Source: Thermoplasmata archaeon (GTDB lineage Archaea > Thermoplasmatota > Thermoplasmata > Lutacidiplasmatales > UBA184). From it: a DNA stretch of 61,982 nucleotides. How positions within the stretch are numbered: position 1 is the first letter of the stretch; the number at the start of each line of letters is the position of its first letter. Under the pieces are notes generated by a model that saw only the letters and a program-made list of their open reading frames with translations, had not been told where the DNA came from and made no database searches. Positions 1 to 8,714 of the stretch are shown piece by piece. The translations under genes were made by a program, and so were the position numbers. The DNA lies in the NCBI GenBank assembly GCA_028864975.1, contig JAGWLG010000019.1:1-61982 (forward strand). Reading direction: 5' to 3'.

Positions 1-122
1 AGTTATGCTATCGTGTTAGGGAGTTCTCGGGCAGACTCGGTCAACACAATAGGGAATGGGGGTGAGGCGGGAGGGTGGGTGAATTTTCAACGACGCACTA
101 CACACTGGACCCCCGACCCTAC

Positions 123-914
123 TCAGGTTGACCCAAACTCCTCCAAGAACCAATCCACCCATGTCTTCGGCACCCTCTGGCCAAGAGGGGTGTTCATCAC
201 CCTCACGCCGACCAAGGAGAGGAACATGATTGGGATCGCCTTTCCGATGGGCATCCGGGTCTCCGGGTCGTGCTCCCAGGTGACCGGGAGTTCCCGGATT
301 GAGCGGCCCTGCTTGCGGATGTGGTAGAGTACGTCCACGTCGAACGCTCGGTTCGTGAGCGCCACGGCCCGCAGGGCGGGCAAGAGGACCGAGCGGCGCA
401 TGAACTTCGCCCCGCACTGCGTGTCCTTCAACGGGAGGAAGAGGACCCCCTGGACCAGAACATTCCACAGGCGCCCGGCGACCCGGTTGAACAGGGGCTC
501 GTGGCGGAGGACGCGCGCTCCCCGAGCCCACCGCGAGGCCACGACGCAATCGACTTCCTTCAGGTGGTCCACTATTCGGTGCATCTCGCTGGGAGGGATA
601 GGGCCATCGGCGTCGAGGTAGCCAACGTACTCGTACCGCGCCTCACGGAACCCCGCGAGGATCGCCCCCCCCTTGCCGAGCTTGTGGTGAAACTCCAAGA
701 CGCGCACGCCCCGCGCGGCGTAGGCCCGGGCGACCTCGGCGGTCCGGTCCCGGACCCCGTCCACGACGACGAGGACCTCGAAGGGATCACTCCTGGACTC
801 GAGCGCTGGTAGGAAGCGCTCGAGGGTCCGGCCCAGCCGGCTCTCTTCATTCCATGCGGGGATGATCACGCTCAGGCCGGACAGCGAGAGTTCCCCCTGA
901 AAGCAGGATTCCAT
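123..914 (-). CDS. Family 2 glycosyltransferase, dolichyl-phosphate sugar synthase type
   Basis: A 263-residue GT-A glycosyltransferase. It opens with the family's nucleotide-binding strand (SVIIPAWNEESRLG), followed by GKGGAILAG, an acidic YLDADGP motif that would bind the metal and sugar nucleotide, and DTQCGAKFMRR, a signature shared with ALG5/DPM1-like enzymes. By family it probably moves a hexose from a nucleotide sugar to a polyprenyl phosphate for N-glycosylation or surface glycans. No membrane segments are obvious, so it is probably membrane-associated from the cytoplasm. I chose the ATG at 914 because homology begins about 15 residues later; the longer open frame upstream looks non-coding. 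It is divergent from the polytopic membrane protein at 1038, and the two may share a pathway. Exact donor and acceptor are unknown. Confidence 0.85.
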   Translation of the reverse strand: MESCFQGELSLSGLSVIIPAWNEESRLGRTLERFLPALESRSDPFEVLVVVDGVRDRTAEVARAYAARGVRVLEFHHKLGKGGAILAGFREARYEYVGYLDADGPIPPSEMHRIVDHLKEVDCVVASRWARGARVLRHEPLFNRVAGRLWNVLVQGVLFLPLKDTQCGAKFMRRSVLLPALRAVALTNRAFDVDVLYHIRKQGRSIRELPVTWEHDPETRMPIGKAIPIMFLSLVGVRVMNTPLGQRVPKTWVDWFLEEFGST

Positions 915-1037
915 GCACGGACTGTCTATAAGCACCTTTCCCAGACCCGGGCCCCGCTGGCTTGCCAGGGCTTTGATCTGCGGGTCGCCGGAGGGGCCCC
1001 CGGGACGTTCTTCTACCCTTGAACCTGACAGTTCGTT

Positions 1038-3251
1038 GTGCCCTTCCCAGCGCTCCTCCTGTTCGCAGAGATGCTGTTCCTCCCGGCCATGCTGGTCCCT
1101 TTCGGGGACCTCATGGTATGGATCGCGGAGAGGGCCCTCGGGGTCCGCCCCACGCTCTCCCTGCTCGAACGGGTCCTGGTCTCCTTCTACGCCGCGGGTG
1201 GCATCCTCTTCACCCTCTCCTACGTCCCCATGGAACTGTTCCTGCGGGCCCGGCTCCCCTTCCTCCTGGTCGGCCTCGGAGCGGTGGGGTGGGCGGCATG
1301 GGGAGCCCGGGGGATTCTCCGGCGAGGGGACCCGGGCGCGGCTCGGGCCCCGTTGCTCGCCTCGGGTCGATGGATCTTGGGTAAGAAGGATCGCGTGCCG
1401 GTCCTCCTGGTAGGTCTCCTCTTCTTGTTCCTCTTGGGATTCGAGATTCTGTTGGTGGGGAGCCGCCTCCTCCCGAACAGCTTCGACGGCAGCGTCCAAA
1501 CGGATTTTGTCTCTCTTCTGCTCTCTCAAGGGAACTCCCCCCGAACGCTCGAACCCATCGCCCCGATGGGGGTGGTCTATCCCCAGGGATCCGCGGTCTG
1601 GTTCGGCAGCGCGACCGCCCTATTCGGCTGGTCGGTGCCACAGTCGCCGGTGCTCCTTCCCCCGCTGTTCATGGCGCTCTCGGTGCCCGCGTTCTACGGC
1701 TGGGGCGCCCGCCTGTTCGGTCCCGGAACCGCCTCCGGCAGGGAGGGGGGATTGATCTTCGCGGCCGGGGGAGCTCTTCTCCTGTCCTGGCCACGTTTCC
1801 TGGTCGGCGGTTCGTACGATTTTCTTTTCGCGATTCCCCTCTTCCTGGTGATGCTCGGATGGTACATGGATCCTACCTCGCGGTCCGTCCTCGGCTGGCG
1901 GGCCGTGGCCCTGCTGGGCCTCGGAGTGGGGGTCATGGCCTCCCTCTCACCCGTCCCAGCGGAGTTCCTGGTGGCGTTCGTAGCCGTCTCCGGGCTCGCT
2001 CGACACCCCGCGTCCCTGCCCAGGGGCCTATGGGCGGCCACCCAAGCGCTCCCTCTGGCGGGGTTTGGGCTCCTGTTCTCGGCCCCCTCGCTTGGGGGAA
2101 TGGCCCGATGGTGGAACTACCCGGGACATATCCTCGCGCCAGGTGGGGGGCCATCGCCTCCCACCCCGCCGGCCCCCAGCGCGACCGGGACGTTCATCGG
2201 GCTCACCGATCCCTTCCTCTTCCGCCCCCAGGACGTGTGGCTCTCGCCATTCCCCCTCGTCAAGGTGGAGATCGCCGTGCTGCTCTTCGGCGGACTCCTG
2301 CTCGTCCTGCACGCGATGACTCGCCGGGAACCCCGAGGGTTCCCTCCTCGAGCCGTGTCGGTCCAGGTCTCCCTGGGCATGGGGGTCGGCATCGCCCTCA
2401 TCGGGCTGGGGACGCTCGGCGGGGTCTCCTCTCCCATAGTTGGCGCGGCGTCAGCGGTGACCTCCGTGGGGGAGATCTCGATCATTCTCTTTCTCATGTA
2501 CGGTGCTCTGGCGCTCCTTCCCATGATCGCTGCGTGGAAGGCCGTGATGCGTTTGACCGCCCCAACGCGTCCTTCCCCTGTCGCGGACGGTTCCAACCCT
2601 GTAAGGGAGAGGGGCGCCGCCAGGATCGTCCCTGGACGGCGAGGGAGAAAGGGGAGGCCGCTCGGACCGGGGATGACCGGTCGGCTCTCTACTCTGACCC
2701 TGGCCCTCATCCTGGTCGTACCCATGGTGACGGCGGGCGCGGAGACGCTGGTAGGGGCCCAGGCCTTCTACGGGGACGGTATCCTCCACCCCCTGTCTAA
2801 CGATTCGGACGCGGACATTTCCATGCTGCAGTGGGCCGCGGCGAGCCTCCCTGTCTGCTCGGGCGTCCTTGTGGCCCCGGGCTCCGCGGGGCAGTTCCTT
2901 CCAGGGTATGCCCCCGATCTCAGGGTCGTGTTCCCGATGAACCCTGGTCCGCAGGGCAACTTCTCCTATGAGCGGGCCGTATCGTACCTCTCGAGCGGAA
3001 ACTACACGGCGGCGGTCAGGGCCGATCTCGTTGCGCTCGGGGTCACCGAAGTGATGGTGACGCCCCGGACCAACATCCTCTGGAGGGCCTTCGCTCCTGA
3101 GTCCTTCACCAACTCGTCCCTTGCGCTTCAGGACTTCACGCTGGTCTATTTCGGAGGGTCCACAGGACCGGGTCCTTCAGACATGGTGTTCGCATTTGGA
3201 CCCGGAGGGGTGGCTCGGAGCTGCCCTTTGCCGCCGGCCGCTCCAGCGTAG
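1038..3251 (+). CDS. Large polytopic membrane protein, possibly GT-C-like
   Basis: A 737-residue protein starting at a GTG. It has at least ten hydrophobic segments through residue ~500, a basic linker (~525-545), one more membrane segment near 555-575 and a C-terminal soluble domain of about 160 residues. That domain is likely extracytoplasmic and has several N-glycosylation sequons. The arrangement of many membrane helices plus an external tail resembles GT-C glycosyltransferases and oligosaccharyltransferase-like proteins, and the divergent neighbour is a dolichyl-phosphate type GT2. I do not see a diagnostic DxD catalytic loop, so this is inference from topology and context. It could equally be a lipid or polymer transporter, or a surface protein of unknown role. 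It converges on the epimerase gene, with 49 nt between the stop codons. Confidence 0.6.
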   Translation: MPFPALLLFAEMLFLPAMLVPFGDLMVWIAERALGVRPTLSLLERVLVSFYAAGGILFTLSYVPMELFLRARLPFLLVGLGAVGWAAWGARGILRRGDPGAARAPLLASGRWILGKKDRVPVLLVGLLFLFLLGFEILLVGSRLLPNSFDGSVQTDFVSLLLSQGNSPRTLEPIAPMGVVYPQGSAVWFGSATALFGWSVPQSPVLLPPLFMALSVPAFYGWGARLFGPGTASGREGGLIFAAGGALLLSWPRFLVGGSYDFLFAIPLFLVMLGWYMDPTSRSVLGWRAVALLGLGVGVMASLSPVPAEFLVAFVAVSGLARHPASLPRGLWAATQALPLAGFGLLFSAPSLGGMARWWNYPGHILAPGGGPSPPTPPAPSATGTFIGLTDPFLFRPQDVWLSPFPLVKVEIAVLLFGGLLLVLHAMTRREPRGFPPRAVSVQVSLGMGVGIALIGLGTLGGVSSPIVGAASAVTSVGEISIILFLMYGALALLPMIAAWKAVMRLTAPTRPSPVADGSNPVRERGAARIVPGRRGRKGRPLGPGMTGRLSTLTLALILVVPMVTAGAETLVGAQAFYGDGILHPLSNDSDADISMLQWAAASLPVCSGVLVAPGSAGQFLPGYAPDLRVVFPMNPGPQGNFSYERAVSYLSSGNYTAAVRADLVALGVTEVMVTPRTNILWRAFAPESFTNSSLALQDFTLVYFGGSTGPGPSDMVFAFGPGGVARSCPLPPAAPA

Positions 3252-3300
3252 GGCGCCCTCGTTCGGCCGGCCCGTCGTGTCGGCCGAGCGCGTACCAAGC

Positions 3301-4368
3301 TCAGTTCGCCTGATCGACGACGCTCGTCGCGAGGTTCGGCGTCTCGGGATGCGCTCGCTCGGAAGGGGCCACCATCCGGATCGCGGTGCGCTGGTGGAGG
3401 ATCTCCGGATGGTCCACCAAGAAGCGCACCGTCCTGCGGATCCCCTGCTCGAGAGGAACCGTGGGCCTCCACCCGAGGCCCTCGATGCGCGTGGTGTCGA
3501 GGAGGACCAACGGACTGTCCCCGGGCCACCCCCTCCGACCACCGGTGAACCGGTACCGGGTCCCCTCCAGGCCAAGCTCAGCGCAGACGAGGTCGGCCAC
3601 GCCACGGGCCTCCAAGGTCTCCTTGTGGCCCAGGTTGTAGGTATGGACCGTTCCTCCATCGAGGGCCCTCGCGGCCTCCCAGGCACGCAGCATCGCCTGG
3701 ACCGCGTCGCCGACGTAGAGGTAGGACTTCCTCTGTCGGCCGTCGCCTAGGACCTCGAGCTCCTTCGGGTTGGTCTGCAACTTGTTCACGAAATCGAAGA
3801 CCACTCCATGAGTGTACCGTTCTCCAATGAGGGAGACGAAGCGAAAGATCTGTGCGCGACCACCATCGTAGTGGGCATAGGCCTCGATCGCCGACTCGGC
3901 TGCGAGCTTGCTGGCCCCGTAGAGACTGGTCTGCGTCCCACGGTAGGTCTCCGGCGTCGGGAAGACGTCCGGCTCTCCATAGACGACTGCAGAACTCGTG
4001 AACACCAGGTCAAGGATGCGGTTGGCATGCATGGCCTCGAGCACGTTCTGGGTACCCACTGTGTTCTGCTCGAAGTCCACCCTCCGTCGGTGGATCCCCC
4101 CACGCACGTCCGCGTTCGCCGCCAGATGGAAGACCGAGTCGTGGCCGGCCATGGCGCGCTGGAGGAGCGACTCGTCTAGGATGTCCCCTCTCACCAAGCG
4201 GAGGTGCGGGTCTTGGGGTGCTCCGTTGAGACCGAGCGGTCCCTCCAAGAACTGGGTCGAACCGGTGACGAGGCTGTCATAGACAGTGACCTCGTGGCCT
4301 TTGGCGAGCAGGGCATCTACGAGGTGGCTGCCGATGAACCCCGCACCCCCCGTGACGAATGCCCTCAA
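3301..4368 (-). CDS. NAD-dependent sugar-nucleotide epimerase/dehydratase
   Basis: A 355-residue extended short-chain dehydrogenase. The N-terminus has the Rossmann glycine motif (TGGAGFIGSH). The catalytic pair appears as YGASK (YxxxK) with an upstream SSAVVYG segment. Together these match UDP-glucose 4-epimerase and related NDP-sugar epimerases or dehydratases. It probably makes a nucleotide sugar for the neighbouring surface-glycan genes. The start is a TTG: an in-frame TGA lies four codons upstream and the Rossmann motif begins at once, so no ATG is available. The last ~35 residues are not part of the core fold. Substrate cannot be named from the sequence. Confidence 0.85.
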   Translation of the reverse strand: MRAFVTGGAGFIGSHLVDALLAKGHEVTVYDSLVTGSTQFLEGPLGLNGAPQDPHLRLVRGDILDESLLQRAMAGHDSVFHLAANADVRGGIHRRRVDFEQNTVGTQNVLEAMHANRILDLVFTSSAVVYGEPDVFPTPETYRGTQTSLYGASKLAAESAIEAYAHYDGGRAQIFRFVSLIGERYTHGVVFDFVNKLQTNPKELEVLGDGRQRKSYLYVGDAVQAMLRAWEAARALDGGTVHTYNLGHKETLEARGVADLVCAELGLEGTRYRFTGGRRGWPGDSPLVLLDTTRIEGLGWRPTVPLEQGIRRTVRFLVDHPEILHQRTAIRMVAPSERAHPETPNLATSVVDQAN

Positions 4369-4740
4369 GACCGGACCTCAGAGAAGCCGGGGGTAGGAGG
4401 TCTTCGAGGAGGAGCGCAAGAACCCCTGGTCCCACGAGGAGCAAGGGGCGATTACCGGGGGACTGGCGTGCGACGGCTCTGCGTGCTCAACGACCAAAGA
4501 ATGCATGTCGGGCTCCCAAGAGGGAGACCTCTATTCGAGACCCGGTATATGTTTGCTTCGCCGAATTTCTCTTAACGACAAAATGAACGGATTTGTGCAT
4601 CGGAATCTCTGTTCCGCCAACAGAACCCATCGTTTCCTGTCCCCCGCTCCGCGTCGTGCTGCGACGAAGCAAGGGGAGGCGCGCGGAACCTCAAGAAGAG
4701 CGGTCGGCGCCCGCTCGGCTCCTCCCCCCGAACCCCTCTG
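4369..4740. other. Intergenic stretch at the left edge of the recombinase array
   Basis: About 370 nt between the epimerase start and the relic antitoxin. A short AT-rich patch at 4548-4585 (GGTATATG on the plus strand) stands out in GC-rich surroundings and could hold a promoter for the epimerase or be a leftover cargo promoter. I see no convincing coding region; open frames crossing it are long only because of high GC. Confidence 0.4.
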
Positions 4741-4985
4741 GGATCGTAGAACAGCTCACTGTGGCGCTGCGCATGGTTCGTGATCGGTCCCCTCCGTCGC
4801 TCGACCAGGGGGAAGGCGAGGAACGCCGGGTTGCGGGGAGCTACGCGGTCGTGGAGCGGACGCTCACTTAGCGCGACGCGGACCCACTCTTGGATCGTCT
4901 TCCCCTCCGCTCGGGCCTTCCGTCGGAGAAGCTCGTACTCGGCCTCGGTAAGGCGGGCTTGGGGCAGCTTCTTGAAAGCTCCATG
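4741..4985 (-). pseudogene. Orphan VapB-like antitoxin relic
   Basis: The frame encodes a close relative of the antitoxin at 19233-19475: the cores ARLTEAEYELLRRKARAEG and IQEWVRVAL and the tail AFLAFPLVERRR are shared almost residue for residue. The equivalent start codon is missing (TTC-AAG-AAG replaces the ATG-AAG start), and the frame runs upstream without a stop to a GTG overlapping the stop of the recombinase at 5039. The toxin partner that should follow is absent, and homology ends around the codons for FYDP. It lies directly 3' of a full recombinase, the cargo position in this array. It is most likely a decayed VapBC cargo; expression as a recombinase-coupled orphan antitoxin is possible. 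Confidence 0.7.
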
Positions 4986-5038
4986 ATCCAGTCGCCTACC
5001 TGAGTCCTTTCGGTCCCGCCGAGTCCCCCCTTGCGTGT

Positions 5039-6073
5039 TCACGGGCTCGTGGGCCAAGGGAACGCCTCCCCGTAGCTCTCGAGGGCCCGTCGCTGTCGAC
5101 GAGGGTTGGACTCGAGGTACTTCATCGTCGTGGCGAGGTTCTCGTGCCGCAGGAACTCCTGGACCGTGCGGTAGACCCCGTCGCGCGAGGCGCTGGGGCT
5201 CTCCAGGAGGCTCTCTTCCAGCATGGTCGCCCCTGAGCGGCGCAGCATGTGAGAGGAGAGGTGGAGGGGGCGCCCCCTCGCGGCCACCCTCACCTCGATG
5301 GCGTGGACCGCTGCGTCGAGAGCGGTTTCGGAGTACGGACGGAGCCCGTGAGCTCTCTTCGAGACCATGACGAGCGCCTCGGGGGGCACGGGACACTCGG
5401 GGTAGAGGAGACGTCCCTCCTCCACGACCGCCTCCCGGTGCACGAGGTACCGGGCGAAGACCGAAGCGAAGGACGGGTGCAACGGCGAATAGGCCAGCTT
5501 GGGCGACCCGCGTCCCTTCCCCCGGATCAGGAGTCGCCCCTGGGCGAGGTCCACGTCCTCCACGCGCAGCCGACGCCATTCGACCCGGCGCATTCCCTGG
5601 CCCAGTCCGAGCATCGCGAGGAAGGCGAGGAGTGGGTCCTCCTGGACCGCTTCGAGGACGGCCCTCGCCTCCTCCCGGGAGAGCCAGCGGACGTTGCGCC
5701 GGGGAAGGGGCGGAGGGATGCCGGCTTCCTCGAAGATCGCGCTCCCCGCGAACCGAGCGAAGTCGGAGATGATCCACAGGCTCCACGTGTCGTGGCCCCG
5801 GAACGCCTTGATCCTCGCCGCATCCTCGAGCGTCCAACGGGCAGGGTCCAGGGGTCGGCCCTCGGACCTGAGGAGGAGAAGGAGCTGGACGACGACCCGG
5901 TGGTAGGACTGGATCGTCCTCTCCACGCAACCCTTCCTCCTCTTGCTCGCGATCCATCTCGTGAAGACCTCCGGGATAGGCACGCCGGGGGCCACGACGC
6001 AACGGTCGGTGGGGCCGGTTCCTGGCGGCGCCGCAGGGCGGTCCTCGGCTTGAGGGAGCGACGGGTTCGACAT
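5039..6073 (-). CDS. Tyrosine recombinase, array copy 1 (full length)
   Basis: A 344-residue site-specific recombinase. The N-terminal half resembles a SAM-like core-binding domain. The C-terminal catalytic domain has the complete set: Arg in GMRRVEW (~162), Lys in RGKGRGSPK (~186), HMLR (~275-278), His in FLRHENLA (~310) and the Tyr nucleophile in TMKYLES (~319). The family cuts and rejoins DNA through a 3'-phosphotyrosine link. It is clearly distinct from the XerA at 35525 and paralogous to the copies at 7704, 12087 and 13337. The ATG at 6073 lies about 28 nt below a TATA-like box in the conserved upstream element, so a leaderless transcript is likely. Its stop overlaps the possible GTG of the relic VapB. 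Its DNA target is not known. Confidence 0.9.
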   Translation of the reverse strand: MSNPSLPQAEDRPAAPPGTGPTDRCVVAPGVPIPEVFTRWIASKRRKGCVERTIQSYHRVVVQLLLLLRSEGRPLDPARWTLEDAARIKAFRGHDTWSLWIISDFARFAGSAIFEEAGIPPPLPRRNVRWLSREEARAVLEAVQEDPLLAFLAMLGLGQGMRRVEWRRLRVEDVDLAQGRLLIRGKGRGSPKLAYSPLHPSFASVFARYLVHREAVVEEGRLLYPECPVPPEALVMVSKRAHGLRPYSETALDAAVHAIEVRVAARGRPLHLSSHMLRRSGATMLEESLLESPSASRDGVYRTVQEFLRHENLATTMKYLESNPRRQRRALESYGEAFPWPTSP

Positions 6074-6136
6074 GCCCCACCGGCGTACGCGACGACGGTA
6101 TCAAGCTCGAGGGGTGACGGGGGACCTCGACGGTGC
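6074..6136 (-). promoter_or_regulatory. Conserved recombinase upstream element, copy 1
   Basis: Read on the minus strand: GCACCGTCGAG (6136-6126), a spacer ending in CTCGAG, a TATA-like CTTGATACC (6105-6097), then the ATG. The box sits 24-32 nt above the start, as expected for a leaderless archaeal promoter. The same architecture recurs before the recombinase starts at 8714, 13142, 14317, 17684 and 19673. The two TCGAG/CTCGA arms could be an operator or a recombination site. Confidence 0.7.
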
Positions 6137-6215
6137 CCCCCCAGCTCGACGGAAGGGCGGGCGCGGGCCATGGGGACGCCCGAAAGTGCACGTCGGTGCC
6201 CGTCGTCACGACGGG

Positions 6216-7643
6216 TCAGTCCCCCGGCCTGCCATCGGTCACCGGACGCGTATCGACCCCCGTACCGCGCGCGGCGAGGCTCCCGAGCGCCTCCAGATCC
6301 AGAACGAACCCACCCCTCTGGGCGACGAGGGCGCAGGCCTCTCGCGTAGCACCCCCGCGAGCCACGATGAAAGGACGAACAGGCCGCCGGTCGGTCCGCT
6401 CCATCAGGGAGGACTTTCGCACAAGGTCCCGGACGAGCCCCTCCCCGACGGGACGAGCGCTCCACTTGACCTCGCCACACCAGATCTCCTCCGGGCCCGA
6501 GACCACGAGGTCGATCTCCTCCCCCACGCGATTCCACCATCGACCGATCCGATCGAAGCGTAGCGGATGCCCTTCGACCTCGCTCCCCTGCCGCGACTCG
6601 AGCACGTCGCGGACCACCGCTTCGAAAGCTCGTCCGACGTGGTCCTCCAGGTCGCGCTGAACTCGGGATAGGACCACCGCCTGGCCGTGCTGCTCCAGCA
6701 GGTGACGGTTCGGTCGGACGAAACGGAAGTAGAAACTGAAGAACGGGTCGGAGAGCTCGTAGCGGGTCCGCCGTTCCAGACCACAGACCGGGGATTCGGG
6801 GCGGATCAGGTCGAGGTCCTTCCCGAGGGCCTCGAGATACGGCGTGAGACCCCCTGCACGGACCCCGGTCCGATGCTCGAGCTCGGAGAGCGAGGTGGAC
6901 CCCTGTCCGAGCGCGGCAAGGATGGAGCTGTACCGGTCCAGCGTTCGGAGTTCGGTCAGCAGCAGTTCGTAAGGTTCGTCACGAAAGCGCGCGTCCTTGG
7001 AAAGATAGCAATCCAAGATCGCCTCGTCGAGCCCCTTGCCCACGCTCGGCTCATGGTAGGCGGGAGTCCGTCCGAAGACCGCGAAGCGTCGGACACGGGC
7101 GTCCTCGGGTTCGTGGGGGTAGAGCAACCTGACGCCCGGGTAGCTGAAGGGCCGAAGGTGAAGGTCGTGGGTGAAACGGCCGTAGAGGGGGCCCGTGCGA
7201 TATCGGGTGAGGCGCAGCATCATTCCGATGCTGCTACCGCACAGGACCAGGTGGGGCCCATGCTCCTTCCACCCGAGGTCCCACGTTCGTTGCAAGACCC
7301 CCGCCACGTGCAGATCGCGGTCGGTGAGGTTCTGGAACTCATCGATGACGATCACGCTGGGGTCGGCCCGCTCCAGCGCGTGGAAGAACTCCGGCCAGGT
7401 GGAGAAGGGACCCACGGGACCCCTCACCTGGTCGGCCAGTTGGGTCGTGAGGTCCGTGATCTGGGGGAGCGTGTCACCGGGGGCGGCGGACAGGTAGAGC
7501 CCGCGGGTGGAGCGTAGGATGCGCTGGAGGAGCTCGGTCTTGCCTACCCGACGCCGCCCATACACTCGAATGAGCTGCGGTCGGGGCGCCCGGAGCGCAT
7601 GTTCCAGGAGGGCAAGGTCCTCCGTGCGGTTGTAAAATTCCAT
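6216..7643 (-). CDS. Archaeal AAA ATPase with DUF234-type PD-(D/E)XK-like C-terminus
   Basis: A 475-residue P-loop ATPase of the archaeal ATPase/DUF234 group. Walker A is GRRRVGKTEL (~29-38), Walker B SVIVIDEFQNL (~96-106), followed by CGSSIGMM, a typical sensor strand. A winged-helix-like middle comes next. The C-terminal domain has EEIDLVV, then GEVKWS (about 371-392), matching the D...ExK pattern of PD-(D/E)XK nuclease folds. Biochemical role is not established for the family. The gene starts 60 nt after recombinase copy 2 and has its own AT-rich promoter region at 7644-7682, so it looks like independent cargo. Paralogues here are 9272, 14480 and 19779. Conflict or defence related action is inference from the toxin-antitoxin neighbours. 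Confidence 0.85.
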   Translation of the reverse strand: MEFYNRTEDLALLEHALRAPRPQLIRVYGRRRVGKTELLQRILRSTRGLYLSAAPGDTLPQITDLTTQLADQVRGPVGPFSTWPEFFHALERADPSVIVIDEFQNLTDRDLHVAGVLQRTWDLGWKEHGPHLVLCGSSIGMMLRLTRYRTGPLYGRFTHDLHLRPFSYPGVRLLYPHEPEDARVRRFAVFGRTPAYHEPSVGKGLDEAILDCYLSKDARFRDEPYELLLTELRTLDRYSSILAALGQGSTSLSELEHRTGVRAGGLTPYLEALGKDLDLIRPESPVCGLERRTRYELSDPFFSFYFRFVRPNRHLLEQHGQAVVLSRVQRDLEDHVGRAFEAVVRDVLESRQGSEVEGHPLRFDRIGRWWNRVGEEIDLVVSGPEEIWCGEVKWSARPVGEGLVRDLVRKSSLMERTDRRPVRPFIVARGGATREACALVAQRGGFVLDLEALGSLAARGTGVDTRPVTDGRPGD

Positions 7644-7682
7644 AACTTAGATTATAATGCACCATATTCTAAATAATGTTGC
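7644..7682 (-). promoter_or_regulatory. AT-rich cargo promoter
   Basis: An abrupt AT-rich island separating recombinase copy 2 from the ATPase start. On the minus strand it has TTATTTAGAATAT at about -27 to -39 and CATTATAATC nearer the ATG; the first fits a TATA box for a leaderless message. Similar AT-rich islands precede the cargo at 10669, 12060, 15859, 17489, 19475 and 21161. Confidence 0.55.
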
Positions 7683-7703
7683 CTAACGGCCCGCCCTGAC
7701 CGC

Positions 7704-8714
7704 TCAGCAGGGGTTGGGCCATGGGAACACCTGCCCGTACCGTTCCAGCGCACTCCTCTGCCTCCGTGGGTTCGATTCGAGGTACCTCATCGTCGTGGCG
7801 AGGTTCTCGTGGCGGAGGAACTCCTGCACCGCTCGATAGACCCCGTCGCGGGAGGCCTCCGGGCTCTCGAGCAGCGCTTCCTCGAGCATGGTCGCCCCCG
7901 ACCGTCGGAACATGTGGGAGGAGAGATGGACGGGCCGTCCCCGGGCCGCGGTTCGCTCCTCGATCGCGTGCACCAACTGGTCCAGGGCCGTGTCCGAGTA
8001 GGCCCGCAGCCCCTGGGCCACCTTCGAGAGCATCACGAGGGCTTCCGGAGGGACCGGGCTCCCCGGATAGCGTAGGAGCGCCTCGTTGACGAGCTCCTGC
8101 CGATAGGCGAGGTACCGCTCGAAGATGGCCGGGAACGCCGGATGGAGCGGAGAGGAGACGATCTTGGGGGTCGCCCTCCCCTTCCCCCGGATGAGGAGCC
8201 GCCCGTTCGGAAGGTCCACGTCCTCCAGGCGGAGACGCCTCCACTCGACCCGGCGCATCCCGTGCCCCAGCCCGAGCATCGCAACGAAGGACAGAAGAGG
8301 GTCGTCCGAGACGGCTTCCAGGACGGCGCGCACCTCGTCGCGGGTCAGCCATCGTACGTTCTTCCGCGCGGGGGCCGGAGGGATCCCGGCTTCATCCAGG
8401 ACCCTGCTGCCGGCGAACCGGGCGAAATCGGCGACAACCTGCAAGCTCCGGCTGTCCTCACGCCGGGACTGTTTGATGCGCTCGGCGTCTTCCAAGGTCC
8501 AATCGGTGGGGTCGAGCGGACGTCCTTGGGCCCGAAGGAAGAGCAGGGCGTGAACCACCACCCGTTGGTACTCACGGACCGTGGAGGGAACACAACCCTT
8601 CCGCCGCTTGCTCTCCAGCCACCGTAGGAGGGTCGGAGGGACCGGGGCGGAGGAGCACGGCGCGGAGGGCGCAAAGGGTTGCGTGGCGGCGGAAGGAGGG
8701 GTGGGGTCGGACAT
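7704..8714 (-). CDS. Tyrosine recombinase, array copy 2 (full length)
   Basis: A 336-residue paralogue of copy 1 with all catalytic positions: Arg in GMRRVEW, Lys in RGKGRATPK, HMFR, His in FLRHENLA and Tyr in TMRYLES. I chose the ATG at 8714, giving an MSDP N-terminus shared with copies 3 and 4, rather than an in-frame upstream start, because it sits the standard distance below the TATA-like box of the conserved element. A cargo ATPase follows after 60 nt. Upstream, across a 132-bp repeated linker, lies the C-terminal stump of another copy; that whole arrangement is duplicated around 13142-13520. Confidence 0.9.
   Translation of the reverse strand: MSDPTPPSAATQPFAPSAPCSSAPVPPTLLRWLESKRRKGCVPSTVREYQRVVVHALLFLRAQGRPLDPTDWTLEDAERIKQSRREDSRSLQVVADFARFAGSRVLDEAGIPPAPARKNVRWLTRDEVRAVLEAVSDDPLLSFVAMLGLGHGMRRVEWRRLRLEDVDLPNGRLLIRGKGRATPKIVSSPLHPAFPAIFERYLAYRQELVNEALLRYPGSPVPPEALVMLSKVAQGLRAYSDTALDQLVHAIEERTAARGRPVHLSSHMFRRSGATMLEEALLESPEASRDGVYRAVQEFLRHENLATTMRYLESNPRRQRSALERYGQVFPWPNPC

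Noticed and set aside
4572..6209. A 545-codon open frame on the minus strand
   Set aside because: It is an off-frame shadow of recombinase copy 1 caused by high GC; only its last part (the VapB relic) has family similarity.
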